NCBI GenBank assembly: GCA_014898425.1
Contig: RCSZ01000004.1
Span: forward strand, 682,001-746,000
DNA length: 64,000 nt
Direction: 5' to 3'
Source of the DNA: Botryotinia globosa
Lineage: Eukaryota; Ascomycota; Leotiomycetes; Helotiales; Sclerotiniaceae
Part shown: piece by piece, positions 37,348 to 48,458 of the stretch
How the letters are laid out: every line of letters begins with the position of its first letter
Numbering within the stretch: position 1 is the stretch's first letter
Notes under the pieces: generated by a model
What the model was told of the DNA's origin: nothing
Database searches by the model: none
The model's input: the letters and a program-made list of their open reading frames with translations, nothing else
Program-made: the position numbers and the translations under genes

Positions 37348-39219
37348 CTACCTCACCACATAAAATCCATTGACACCCACCCCCGTATCCCTCAACCTAT
37401 CTATCTCCATCCTCAACCCCATTCTATGCAAAGGTACTCTATCCAACTCCCTCTGCGCCCTCAACCTCACATCCGCATATCCCGTCGTCGCTTTCTCCAA
37501 AAATCCTTTTCCTTGCCCCTCCCCCGCTTCGGGTGCAAAAGCCGATTGATCAAGTATTGTCTGCGCAAAAACAATATCATTCAGTGAAGCGACCAATTCC
37601 TCTTCCATCTCATTTACAGATATAGGATGCGCATCTGGACGTAAGAATCCCATAACTTTGATTTCCAAATTCTTCATATCGTAGGCTTGAGGTTCGAAAC
37701 AATCGGATATGAAATGGATTTTGAATATTCTTTTGCTGGCTTCGGTAATTGTCGCTTTGTGAAGATTTGATGCTTGCATTGGTAGCGAGGAGATCACCGT
37801 TTGAGACCAGATATCCGTATCGAGACGTGGTGCTCCTGTATCAGGACGTCGTCGAACCCATGCGAAATAATGGCCTCGGAGTTGATGAGATATATGTTCT
37901 GCAATACCAGACAAAGTCATGGTAGGCATGCTAAAATAATCTCCCTCTTTTATTTCAACCTCAGATCGTGCTATGAAACAAATTGGATAAGGAGCTCTTG
38001 GTCCCGACTCATTATCTCCACTTCCAGCTTGATTATATGAGAAACTTCTCACTCCCTTATATTGAATATTTCCATTTGTGATGGTCGATTTCACCATTTC
38101 CTCTGTTCCGCTTTTCCCATAAAGTGCCACGGCTGCCTCCTTCCGGGTTTTAGAAGGCATGAAAGGTTGAGCAACTTTCATTGCAGTAGATGTGACTGGA
38201 GAAATCAATCCTCCAACTGTTTTGTTGGCATAAACAGTCATAGCCATAGCTCCAAGTTCCAATGGTAAGGTACTCAAACTCGCACCTCTTATTGAAGAAG
38301 GACTTGTTGAAGCAGAAAGAATACGGAAGACCGGACTTGGACACAAAACCTTCTTCTTCTCGCCTTGACAAAGTACAAGGTGGAAATAGCCATCGCTTGC
38401 TTCGACTGGTATGCGAACTACGAGAGTCTCGCGCAATATATGTTTCGGATATTTTGTTTTCTTCAAAAATTTCTTGATATCTCGTTGCCAGGCTCGCTCA
38501 TCACTTTCTTTCAGTTGCTCTGCTGAAATGGGTATTGTTGGTGTGGCATTAATCCAACTACTATTATTTCCTACAAAAGCTTTCAGACGCATCCCAGTAT
38601 TTCCAGACCATCCTTTGTCTTGAAGCCATACCTGCCGATCTGGCGGTAAAGGTGCATCTGAGAAGATTGAAACCGTAAGAGTTGTAGAACAACCTTGATA
38701 AAATACTAGACCGTGTGAATGTCGTAGAATAGAAAAGTGTTTTGTGCTTTCTGATGGATGAGATATGAGTCCTCCCGCAAAATGTCGTGCTTCTTGCAAT
38801 GCTTTTGAGACGTAGGATGTGGATGGAGTGGATGATGGTTCTGACGATAGTTCGTTTGCAATTTTGGAAACATCATCGAGGGCTGGTAAATTTAAAGGGG
38901 CCGCCGGGGCAGAAATTGTTCTTTTAATGTTTGCACCCGTTTGGGTGATTTGAAGGGTCTCAAAACCGGCGGGTTGAATAGGATTTGCCTGCGATTGCGA
39001 TACTAAAGTTTGAGGAGCATTGTTGTTACTATATTTCCTCGCTTTGCCGTCTTCTGATAGATTTCGACCATAATTCGTCGAATCATAGACATCGTTTCCC
39101 AAGGGCGTCGCGGTATTCCATTGGGGTGTTACGGGCTTGCGCTGGATTCGAGAGGATTTCGCACCGTCGTCAGGCCTCGGGGTCTCACTGTACGCTGGTG
39201 GAGGCGAATAATGATCCAT
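37348..39219 (-). CDS. conserved fungal protein of unknown function with N-terminal PPxY motif
   Basis: A single-exon frame of 623 codons starting at the ATG at 39219. The first 140 or so residues are low-complexity and hydrophilic, with a PPAY motif (a WW-domain ligand type) near residue 7. Residues about 155-310 look beta-rich (FSILRHSHGLVFYQG; QVWLQDKGWSGNTGMRLKAF), and residues about 330-370 contain a moderately hydrophobic segment. Residues 420-500 include PYPICFIARSEVEIKEGDYF and LRGHYFAWVRRRPD. The C-terminus is charged. No signal peptide, clear membrane helix or catalytic motif is seen. The regular codon content and length make it a real gene. An arrestin-like or C2-like sandwich is possible for the middle region, but this is only a guess from strand pattern. 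The Copia solo LTR lies just downstream. Confidence 0.85.
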   Translation of the reverse strand: MDHYSPPPAYSETPRPDDGAKSSRIQRKPVTPQWNTATPLGNDVYDSTNYGRNLSEDGKARKYSNNNAPQTLVSQSQANPIQPAGFETLQITQTGANIKRTISAPAAPLNLPALDDVSKIANELSSEPSSTPSTSYVSKALQEARHFAGGLISHPSESTKHFSILRHSHGLVFYQGCSTTLTVSIFSDAPLPPDRQVWLQDKGWSGNTGMRLKAFVGNNSSWINATPTIPISAEQLKESDERAWQRDIKKFLKKTKYPKHILRETLVVRIPVEASDGYFHLVLCQGEKKKVLCPSPVFRILSASTSPSSIRGASLSTLPLELGAMAMTVYANKTVGGLISPVTSTAMKVAQPFMPSKTRKEAAVALYGKSGTEEMVKSTITNGNIQYKGVRSFSYNQAGSGDNESGPRAPYPICFIARSEVEIKEGDYFSMPTMTLSGIAEHISHQLRGHYFAWVRRRPDTGAPRLDTDIWSQTVISSLPMQASNLHKATITEASKRIFKIHFISDCFEPQAYDMKNLEIKVMGFLRPDAHPISVNEMEEELVASLNDIVFAQTILDQSAFAPEAGEGQGKGFLEKATTGYADVRLRAQRELDRVPLHRMGLRMEIDRLRDTGVGVNGFYVVR

Positions 39220-40171
39220 TTGAATTTCTTTGTTAATCGACCATCACTCTCCGTGTTGTCAAACCGCCGATTTGAGTCCCCATTTCATTAAAATGAGTCG
39301 TTGGAGTATCATAATGGCCAAGATAGATGACTGTCGGAAATGTTTCAGTAATCTCGGTCAAAGCGTTAGTCATTATCTTGGAAGATATTGGCAGTGAAAT
39401 CTGGTGAATTCGCTCGTTATCATATGAGCCATTATATTCACTTCCAACCTCATATATATGAATGAGTATTTTGATACCTTTTATAGTGGTTCAGTTGAGC
39501 CTTATTAATATATGGCTTGCCTTGCGCTCAAAAGATGTTTCGTGCATGCAAGCTTATTTCCCCCACCAAATCCACTTTGAACGTGCCTCAGTGCTCCTCA
39601 CGCAAGGGACGAACGATAAGTTGCATACCAAGCTCCCAAGTAAACTACCTTGTAAACCTTTTGGCATCTTTGAATATTCTAATTCGAATTTACCAGTGAA
39701 CCACTTTCGATGTTCCTCCAATTTAGATTTGAAATGAATTTCCTCTCAAAGCGAACAATCAAGTTCTCCTGACATTCTTCTCAAGTTCAATTTCAGATTA
39801 GACAATCAGGTTCATGTGGAGCCCCTTCACCAGACCCAAAATAAGCGAAACACCGAAATCAAATTAAGATTTTTCGTATTTGTAAAAAGTGGAAGAATAA
39901 TTTTCGTAACCTGTATTTGTAGTAAGTATACATACATTTGCCTCTGTTTTTTCACATGTCTCGAATTTGATATGATCTGAATGAGAAATCAAATTTAGAG
40001 TAAATATCAAAGATGATGCACTCGAAAGGCAGTCAGTGTATCGGCATATCTCACGCCTTCAACCTCAGGACTAAAGTTCCTGTTACGCAACCGAATCGCC
40101 GAAACGCTGCTGATATGCTCCACACGTTCATATGCTGAAATAGCAACAGCAACAGACGTCAATTAGGATTA
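39220..40171. other. intergenic, 5' flank of the 623-aa gene
   Basis: About 950 bp with no recognised gene. Short plus-strand frames (39462-39737) have no features. It should contain the promoter of the minus-strand gene at 39219; no specific site was identified. Confidence 0.6.
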
Positions 40172-40272
40172 GGCCGAATGGTCCAGTGGTAGGATTGTTG
40201 TTTCGGGATACTCTCCCCACGTATACTCGTGATAGAATATGACAGATCCCGGGTTCGAACCCCGGTTCGGCC
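40172..40272 (+). tRNA. tRNA-Pro (anticodon CGG) with 30-bp intron
   Basis: The acceptor arms GGCCGAA (40172-40178) and TTCGGCC (40266-40272) pair fully. The D arm is GTCC...GGAT. The T arm is CCGGG-TTCGAAC-CCCGG, with the canonical B box. The anticodon stem GTTGT (40197-40201) leads to loop TTCGGG, anticodon CGG at 40204-40206. The 3' half of the stem, ATGAC, lies at 40239-40243, paired with two wobbles. That leaves an intron at about 40208-40237, immediately after position 37, where eukaryotic tRNA introns sit. Mature length is 71 nt without CCA. Confidence 0.85.
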
Positions 40273-42183
40273 CTCCATTTTTGTTCCTTTGCGAACCTTG
40301 AGTTTTGTTCTTGAGTCCTCTGGTTGGAACTACTGACATTCGAAGTTTTGACATTTTTCTTGTGGCTTGGTGGGGTACACGAACGAATGACTAATGATGC
40401 CTATCTACCTAAATAAGAGTTCTCGAGGGGTTGCAGATGCGATCTATACCTAGACACTAGGAAAAATATCGAATGCCATTTAACCTTCTTTTTCTTTCGT
40501 GGCTCTACCTGAAAATTCGAGTGACCCAGGTCTGGTAAGACTGGTAAAAGTTACCTGTCTGACCAATGTCTCAATCCGGCAACTGAAAAATAGCGGGTAT
40601 ACGCGGGAAACCGAAATTCTAAGGGAGCGAGGAGGGTTCTTTCCTTAAGAGCTCTTCGGACATGTGGAGTAATGGGAAAGTTGGACCTACCGGAAACGTT
40701 TGAAATTTTGTCACTCACTTCCCTGGCAAAAAAAACATCTACTCGTCAAAACACGACAAGTGCATACATGCATGCATTTTCTGCAAAGTTGTGGGAGATG
40801 GGAAACTGAAGAACATCCCATGAATCTCAATTCCTCCACAAATGAAACAACCACGCTCTTATCAACTGAGCTAAGGGACCTGATTGGAAGATGACGGACT
40901 GCTGTATTAGGCTATATAACTTTCTCCAATCAGGTAAACTCACAACAGTATTCAGAGCCTGGCTCCCTGGGCATTGGAATAGCTACCCATATCTTATTGA
41001 CCTCATCTTCCTGTAAGTTAGTCACAAGCAATGTGATACCGATTCCGAGATTGTTACTGTGAGGGAATCGGTTGCGGTATTTCACACTCCTGACTTGTTC
41101 CCTCCTATCTGAGATCTTTAGCAATTTCGTTAATACATAGTAAGATTACATATATAGATTTCGAGAATCAGTCTCTAGGTAATTTGGGTCAGACAATTAC
41201 ACGAGTGATGAGGCACTTCTAAATTAATCTTGCAACATTGAAATACGATCATTGTTCAGTGATGAATGATATTCAATCATTAGATGAGTTCGATTACTGC
41301 ATCTATGTTGAATGTCTGGATCCATCGAGAACAATAATACCCAGGTAGTATCCTAGTGTCTCACGTATTTTCGAAGATTCGAAGCCTGATGAATTGGATT
41401 CGGATTGAGTGCAGCCGGACTATTTACGAACTGTTGAAGGTTACAGGTTAGAGTCTAGTTCGGAAGGCATGTACTGCTATGTCTGTATTCATTCTGATAA
41501 TATCCGAGTAAGTACAGTCAGTCTGTCACAGTCTAAAGACCGGAAGTAATTACAATGCATGGTTTATCATTCAAAAGGGGGTATGGGTTTTTACACCAAC
41601 GTCCTCTACAGTCCATGAGTGATTCCAAAACCTGAGCGGCTGACTTCACTCCTATCCAGAAATGAAGTCATCAAAGTATGAAATAGACATCGACGTCAAC
41701 GTTGAAGCTTGCTTTTCTGGTGAAATCTAGTTAAAGAAGACGACTCAGTTGTGGACTTGTTTAGTTTTGGAAAGAGATGAATGAATGCCAGTCTACTGCT
41801 CTGAGTCCGGCGGATAGGTTTCAAGGACGTAAGTAGTGTAGCAAGTAGAGTAACCTATATTGCCATAAGAAAGCGGCTCATTCATTCATTGCATCCTACC
41901 AAAGTTCAAATTACATGAAATCATTAACTTCGCCAGTATAAAACTTGACATCAGGATTGAAAACGATGGCGCCTTTTGCGCAGACAGTAAAATAATTGCA
42001 TAAAGATTGCAATCAACTCATATTAGAAGGATAACTAGCAAATGTACAGGTATCATATAGACAGGTATCAATTCATAAAAACTGTTGCTCTCAAAACACT
42101 CAATAGATGTAACCTTCGCTTCCAAACACCTAGATCTTTCCCTCCCGAAGATACCCACCAAATTAACGCCCAAGACAAATTTT
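40273..42183. other. intergenic, gene-free except a tRNA relic
   Basis: About 1.9 kb with no supportable protein gene. Frames of about 64 codons on both strands lack features. A degenerate tRNA lies at 40814-40880. The right end is the 3' flank of the minus-strand pcs1-like gene. Confidence 0.6.
40814..40880 (-). pseudogene. degenerate tRNA relic
   Basis: On the minus strand the sequence starts GGTCCCTTAGCTCAGTTGA, followed by TAAGAGC: a clean 5' acceptor strand, D stem (GCTC/GAGC) and A-box-like D loop. Downstream, the anticodon arm pairs only with wobbles or mismatches. The T arm has no TTCGA. The 3' acceptor strand TGGGATG only partly complements GGTCCCT. It was probably once a tRNA gene and is now non-functional; the identity cannot be stated. 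Confidence 0.45.
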
Positions 42184-43870
42184 CTACTCATCACTTTCTT
42201 CAACAGGTCCACCCATACTTGCAGGTTTCTCCGTAAGTGCTCTCGTGATTCGTGCGTAAAATCTAGCAGCTTGTGGTCTTGGAAATTCTATCTCATCTAC
42301 AAGATAGTCTGGTAATAAATCCAATAAGGGTTTATCTCTACTTGGATCCAAAAGTGGCGTATATCGACAATCTGGATCACCGTCTGCCATTTTCTCGCTC
42401 TCAACACCTAATTTGAAGTGAAGAGCTAGTATTAAAGTCAGTATAGAGTTAATATATTAGCAAGACATAGGGCTACTTACTACCATTACGACCTGTCTGA
42501 ATACAATCAAAGACATCTTCTTCGGTTTCTCGTTTGACACCACGTATAATTAGTCCGGTCAAATCACTGTATAGATCTTCTTTCAATTGAGCGGCTTGCG
42601 CGGCTTGAGCTGCTTCTTGACTTCCAATGATACGCATACCACCATTGGCTTTAATAGCACTGCCTGGAACCTTGTTATTTGCGCTTTCGTATGATGCTGT
42701 TATTTTACGATTTGCTGCAAGCTTGGTAGACAATGTCTTGTTTTCCACCTGTGCTTCTGATAATGCCAATTCCAATTGATGGATCTGAGCTTGTAAATTC
42801 GTAACTAATGCGTCTTGCGATTCAATTGTTTTCTTAAGACTTCGAGTTTCTTTTGCTAGAGAAGTTTGAGTTGCTAGATTGGCTTTCAAAGAAGCGATAA
42901 GCTCATTCGATACTACTCAAGGTCAGTCAGTGCCTGACCAAATTGCCCAATTTTAGAGTTTCATACCCTTTGTTTTTTCCTCCGCTGCCTTTTTATATCG
43001 ATCAAAAGTTTTCTCTGCTTCCTTGACCCCGACCTCTCGAAGATCTTGATATTTTACCTCCACATGCTCAAGTTTCTTCGAAAGTTCGCCAAGCCTGCGT
43101 CTGACAGCTGGCTCATTCCTCTCTGTATCTGAAGCACTGCCAGCTCGGTGCCGCGAAACGGACATCTGTCGTCGCCGTGAGTCGTTTTGCGGGCGAGATC
43201 CCTTTCTTTTTACCTCAGGTATGCTATCTTCTTGTTCCAATTCTTCGATATCTTCACCCATTTCCACTTCCGTTTCTGCCGCTTGAGTTTCCTGAATAAC
43301 CTTTTCAGGCTCCTCTTGTTCCACAACAGGCTCCTCTTGTACCTTTGCTTTGCCCTTTCTTCCAGGCCTACCCTTTTTGCCCACGGGTGCTACGATTTCT
43401 TCTGCGATTTCTGGTTCGGGAACCACTGTTCTAGTGGCTCTACCTCGAGTCGCAGTTGATTTTTTCGTAGTTTTTACTTCAACTTCCTTTGGCGCAGTAA
43501 TCTCACCATCTAGTTCATCACCCGAGACTACATCCTCCATAGTGACGTCTTCTGTGTCATCAATTTGCTCTGCCTCCTTCCCAGTGTCTTTCTGTCGATT
43601 AAGTTTGGCTGCTTGAACATTCTTTCTTCCTCTTTTCGCCGGGGGTGATGATTCTGGTGTTGGCTTCCCATTGATTCTTCCACTCGCGCGACGCGCCGGA
43701 GATTTTATTTTTGTAACTTTTGATGGAGCAGTCTTAGGTCTCCCTCGTACTTTCTTCGCAGCTGTATTATCCTTCGATTGTTGTTTCGACATTGCGCGCT
43801 CTACCAAGTGGTCATCCTCTGAGTCTGATCCTATCAGTCCTGCAAGTGTTGAGTTCTTGAATTTCGACAT
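42184..43870 (-). CDS. Pcs1/Csm1-type chromosome segregation (monopolin-like) protein
   Basis: Three exons on the minus strand: 43870-42967, 42912-42481 and 42425-42184. The introns are 54 and 55 bp; both have GT..AG, and the first has an upstream CTGAC-type branch point. The joined product is 525 aa. Residues 1-250 are charged and disordered with basic GRPK/GRKGK-type patches (chromatin-protein character). Residues about 260-390 form a coiled coil (RRRLGELSKKLEHVEVKYQD; KETRSLKKTIESQDALVTNL). The C-terminal 95 residues carry the Csm1/Pcs1 globular-domain signature: DLYSDLTGLIIRGVK, DVFDCIQTGRNGTLHF (across intron 2), YTPLLDP and LLPDYLVDEIEFPRPQAARF. In yeasts this protein acts at kinetochores and rDNA to prevent merotelic or wrong attachment; that role here is by family. 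It is divergent from the Msp1 gene, with a 535-bp shared upstream region. Confidence 0.9.
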
Positions 43871-44405
43871 TTAATGTAAACAATGCGCTTGGTTTGCGAC
43901 GCGAGATTGAATGAGTAACGCGATTTTAGCGGTGAGGCTGTATAATTGTTGAAATCGTCTCAAGTTGGCAGAGTTAGATTCGCTGGTATGATCTGATTTG
44001 GGACAGTAGAAAACTCAAAAGAGTAGATTTAGTAAGTGCAAATGCTGAGGCAACGGGGTGGCTCCATTCAAAATCGAGGGGAAACCTCTTGCCAAAGTAA
44101 ACAAAGTTAGACGAGTGGCTTCTGTGGCTCATCGGAGTTGATCCTTGCAGATCCATGGATCCGTTAACAGAGCACGTGTCAAATCCTTTCAATTTGTTTC
44201 AGCCACATTAGACACCGAACGAACGCCACAGCACAAGCAAACTGGACCGCCGCGATCTCGAGTTAGGTACGTACCTAGCTATTCAGTTCTTAGACGCACG
44301 ACTACAAAATCGCGTTTCTAATATAATTTGTTTTTTAAACCCCCTTTTCGAAGTATCGGAAAGCTGTGATTAGGTGGCCTTTACTGTCTCTAAGCTTTGC
44401 GCATC
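43871..44405. promoter_or_regulatory. shared divergent promoter region
   Basis: The 535 bp between the start codons of the pcs1-like gene (minus) and the Msp1-like gene (plus). It contains no gene. It must carry both promoters, but no defined element was recognised beyond short pyrimidine tracts before the plus-strand start. Confidence 0.5.
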
Positions 44406-45826
44406 ATGATGGGGGATGGTAACAGTAGAAAGTATGGCCTCTTACAAGATCTATTATTGATCGTTGTTTCTGTGAGTATGCCAGGAAAACCTGCACAATT
44501 TGCTTTACAACGACTAATCTGATTGACGTTCATAGACTGCCTCTTTTTATTATGTTGCAAAGAGTCTAATACCGGCTCTACCCTTTCAGAACGATGCTGA
44601 GAAGGAACAACACGAAGAAGCAAGATTAAAAGCCGCGGCGAACCTGCGAAGATTAAACAGAAGGGGTAGTGATGATGAATCAGATTCAGAGGAAACAGTC
44701 TCGGGGAGAGGAAAGTCTCGCCGTCCCCGCAAAGAGGACCTGATCCTAGATCAATATGAGAACCAGATTGCCATGGAAGTTGTAGCTCCAGAGGACATAC
44801 CTGTCGGTTTTGATGGTGAGTACTTTGTACTAAAAAGCAATACCAAGGTGCTAATTTTATGCAGACATCGGTGGTCTGGACGATATTATCGAAGAATTGA
44901 AAGAATCCGTTATATACCCTCTTACGATGCCTCATTTGTACTCGCATTCATCCCCTCTTTTGTCTGCACCTTCTGGTGTACTATTATATGGTCCTCCAGG
45001 ATGCGGCAAAACTATGTTGGCAAAGGCTTTGGCGCATGAAAGTGGAGCTTGTTTTATCAACCTACATATCTCGACTCTAACAGAAAAATGGTATGGTGAT
45101 TCAAATAAGCTGGTCCGCGCAGTATTTTCTTTGGCCAGAAAGCTGCAGCCCAGTATCGTGTTCATCGATGAAATAGATGCAGTATTGGGACAAAGACGAA
45201 GTGGTGAACATGAAGCCAGTGGTATGGTCAAAGCAGAGTAAGTAAAATTATGCGAATCTTTCAAAATTCTAGCTCACGATTTCAGATTTATGACACTCTG
45301 GGATGGTCTCACTTCATCGAATAAGAGCGGATTACCAGCTAGAATCATGATTCTCGGTGCTACAAATCGAATTCAAGATATTGACGAGGCAATCTTACGA
45401 AGAATGCCCAAGAAATTTCCTGTTTCATTACCCTCGAACTCCCAAAGAAGACGTATCTTGAATTTGATCCTGAAAGATACAAAAACAGATCCAGATAACT
45501 TCGATATTGAATATCTTACAAGAGTTATGGCTGGTATGTCAGGAAGTGATATCAAGGAGGCATGTAGAGATGCAGCTATGGTTCCAGTTCGAGAATTCAT
45601 CAGAGAACAGAGGGAAAGAGGCATGTCCATGAGTGGCGTTGATCATTCGAATGTTCGAGGTGTACGGACAGAGGATTTTTTCGGTAGAAAAGGGGGCGGT
45701 CAAATTATCAAGGACAATCATGCACGACACATCGCTGCGGAAACTACATCAACAACAAGAGGCACGACGACTTCTAGTGATGATTATGAAGATGTTGAAG
45801 AGAGCGTTGCTGAATCAATGGATTAA
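44406..45826 (+). CDS. Msp1-family AAA ATPase of the mitochondrial outer membrane
   Basis: Four exons: 44406-44471, 44536-44815, 44865-45237 and 45286-45826. Introns are 64, 49 and 48 bp, all GT..AG, and all junctions preserve frame. The product is 419 aa. Residues about 12-35 form an N-terminal membrane anchor ([20 protein letters not shown]). The AAA domain starts at [20 protein letters not shown]. Walker A GPPGCGKT is at residues 158-165 and Walker B FIDEID has D217-E218. Next are sensor-1 [10 protein letters not shown] and the arginine finger region RRMPKKF. The C-terminus is acidic. In yeast, Msp1 extracts mislocalised tail-anchored proteins and clears clogged import channels; the KWYGDSNK pore-loop region is present. 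Two adjacent ATGs (44406, 44409) are equally possible starts. Confidence 0.93.
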
Positions 45827-46501
45827 CGAATTTATCACGTATATCTGGTCATCTGAGTACAATCGCGTTGTAATATACTAGGTAGTTTATGCACGGCGTT
45901 TGGGGGTTTGTAATGATATAGAAACAAAGAAAGGAAGTTTTTCCTTTCTTTCTATGATTCAATGAAAATCTATTTCATGATGATCTAAATTACCAAGCTT
46001 CACCAATTCTTACTTACCAATACGGATTAACATCATCTACCTTTTGAGCCGCATCGAAATGATACTAATTCTTCACCTCGCTCGTTCACTTCCTATTCAT
46101 CATTTTTTTTCGTCACACCCCTCTCTACGTGAATGCTTACAATCATCCCTTTCTTGAGGCGAATCGTGATAAGTGAGCACGTCATTTTTAGCGTCAAACA
46201 ACCCCACATCTTCAGAGTCAGAGTCCGATTTACGGCGCTACGGAATCTTCCCTACAAAGTTATATCTGGGGAACCAAATTTCTGAGTCTTACAAACAAAA
46301 TCAATACTTTCTCATATACTCTCACCTACTTGAATCATCTGTTCAAGTTATAAGAGTTTGGTATATTATACCAGCCTTCAATCTCAAGTCCAAGTTTGAT
46401 TCATCATCTTTTCTCCTTTTGTATCATTCATTGCTGCTTCAATTGGAATTTCCCCGCTTCTGCAATCTCACACGACCTTGAAACACAATACCAATATCAA
46501 T
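45827..46501. other. intergenic, promoter and leader of the str3-like gene
   Basis: About 675 bp. Downstream of the msp1-like stop is a self-complementary GAAAGGAAGTTTTTCCTTTC (about 45932-45951) that could aid transcript termination. The 300 bp before the str3-like ATG are pyrimidine-rich, as is common in ascomycete 5' leaders. No gene is seen. Confidence 0.5.
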
Positions 46502-47930
46502 ATGTCTTCACCATCGGGCTCCTCGCAAGCATCCGGAGCTGGCAAAGCCAATGGCGCCCTCAACAAAACATTCCCGCACATTGACCTTGATGGTCACAAC
46601 CTTCCTCCCTCGCCTGCACCATCTAGTCCTCACAATGGCAGAAGATATGCCTTGGCCACCGAATTGGTCTATACCGAGACTAAGGATCAATATGGAGCTT
46701 CAAGTATGCCGATATATCAATCTGCCACATTCAAACAAAACTCGGCTGGTGGTGGATCAGAATACGATTATACACGTTCCGGAAATCCTACAAGAACACA
46801 TCTGGAACGACATCTCGCGAAGATTATGAACGCCAACCGTGCCCTCGTCGTTGGTTCTGGCATGGGAGCATTGGATGTTATTACACGAGTCTTACGACCT
46901 GGAGACGAAGTCATTACAGGAGACGATTTATACGGAGGTACCAATCGATTGTTGACATACTTGGCTGCGAATACTGGCATCATCGTACACCACGTCGATA
47001 CGACTACTCCCGATAAAGTCAAAGCAGTTCTGGGTCCTAAAACAGCTATGGTTTTGCTCGAGACACCAACCAATCCTTTGATAAAGATTGTCGATATTGC
47101 AACAATTGCAAGGACTGCACACGAGTTGAATGAGAAAGCTTTAGTTGTCGTTGACAATACTATGCTTTCTCCTATGCTATGCAATCCCTTGGATCTCGGC
47201 GCAGATATAGTCTATGAGTCAGGCACAAAATATCTCTCTGGGCATCACGATATCATGGCTGGTGTTCTAGCTTTCAATGACCCGGCTATTGGTGATAAGA
47301 TGTACTTCACAATTAATTCTACTGGCTGCGGGCTCTCACCAAACGATTCATTCTTACTCATGAGGGGAATAAAGACTCTGGCAATCCGTATGGAACGACA
47401 ACAAACAAACGCCCAAGCAATTGCTGAATTCCTTGAAACGCATGGTTTCCGTGTAAGGTACCCCGGCTTGAAATCCCATCCTCAATATGATCTTCACTGG
47501 TCCATGGCTCGTGGAGCTGGAGCTGTGTTATCTTTTGAAACAGGTGATGTTGCTCTCTCTGAGAGAATTGTTGAGGCAGCAAAGTTATGGGGTATTAGTG
47601 TCAGTTTTGGTTGTGTCAACAGTCTGATCAGTATGCCATGCCAAATGAGTCATGCCAGTATCGATGCAAAGACTAGAAAGGAAAGACAGATGCCAGAAGA
47701 CATCATTAGATTGTGTGTTGGAATTGAGGACGTGAATGATTTAATTGACGATTTGAGCCGTGCTGTAAGTACATATCGAAAAAGGTCCACGTAATAATGC
47801 TAACTCTACCCAGCTCGTCCAAGCAGGTGCTGTGAAGGTGACTCTCGATGGATTCCATGCTGTAGATACAGCTCAAGCTATTGCTGAGGTACCAATAGCT
47901 GAATCGGATGCTGCAGCAGCTCCATTGTAA
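46502..47930 (+). CDS. cystathionine beta-lyase
   Basis: Two exons, 46502-47764 and 47814-47930, with a 49-bp intron (GTAAGT..CAG) near the 3' end; product 459 aa. It belongs to the PLP-dependent Cys/Met metabolism family. The pyridoxal lysine is K243 in YESGTKYLSGHHDIMAG. The substrate region has YDYTRSGNPTR, and the phosphate-binding region has VGSGMGALDVI. The strings INSTGCGLSPNDS and SFGCVNSLISMPCQMSHASI resemble yeast Str3 and fungal MetG. This points to cystathionine beta-lyase, which makes homocysteine, pyruvate and ammonia from cystathionine in methionine synthesis, and makes gamma-lyase less likely. The first 50 residues are a Ser/Gly/Pro-rich extension. The ATG at 46502 was chosen; an in-frame TTG upstream (46478) is not a likely start. 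Confidence 0.93.
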
Positions 47931-48458
47931 TGAATGATTTAATGTACATTGCCAAGGCGTTCACGGAGTTGTGGGATGATTTTGATACTCAACTAGCAAA
48001 TGTTTTGAGGTTACCAAAATGAACAGGAGCTAGATATTTAGATACACCGCCATAAATGAGGAATAATTGATCAATCAGATCAGGGTTTCATGTAACTTTG
48101 AGACAAGCGCCTCAAGCTTCAACAAAAAGTAATTAGTGATCCACAAAGTATCATCCATCCATCCAATGGTCCTGATATCGGGACTCGAGGTTACCTACTG
48201 AGGTGTGCCCAGGTGATGCAAGGTGGATGTGGCTCGTTGTGTATCAATACGCCACAGATAGTAATTTCCCAGCTGGAATGTTTCCGACCCTTCAACAATT
48301 GTTTTCTATTTAACATCTCACATCCATATGCTTTCTTACCGAGTTTGGCTTTGTCTATGAAGGAAGATCTCGTTTCAGATTCGAGGACTCAATGTTGTTC
48401 GTATCCGGTTACGAGGAGCATCCTCTTCAACGTCATATTGCTTTCATGTACGACTACC
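47931..48458. other. intergenic
   Basis: About 530 bp between the str3-like gene and the membrane-protein gene, both on the plus strand. The reading frame extends upstream of 48459 to 48213, but its extra residues lack features, and the signal peptide starts at 48459, so this part is taken as leader. Confidence 0.5.

Noticed and set aside
37801..39236. Several plus-strand frames opposite the 623-aa gene
   Set aside because: Antisense shadows of a long, feature-consistent coding frame.
43187..43874. Plus-strand frames opposite the pcs1-like gene
   Set aside because: Shadows of the repetitive charged N-terminal exon on the minus strand.
46478..46501. Upstream TTG start for the cystathionine beta-lyase
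   Set aside because: Nuclear fungal genes rarely start at TTG; the first ATG (46502) gives a normal family length.
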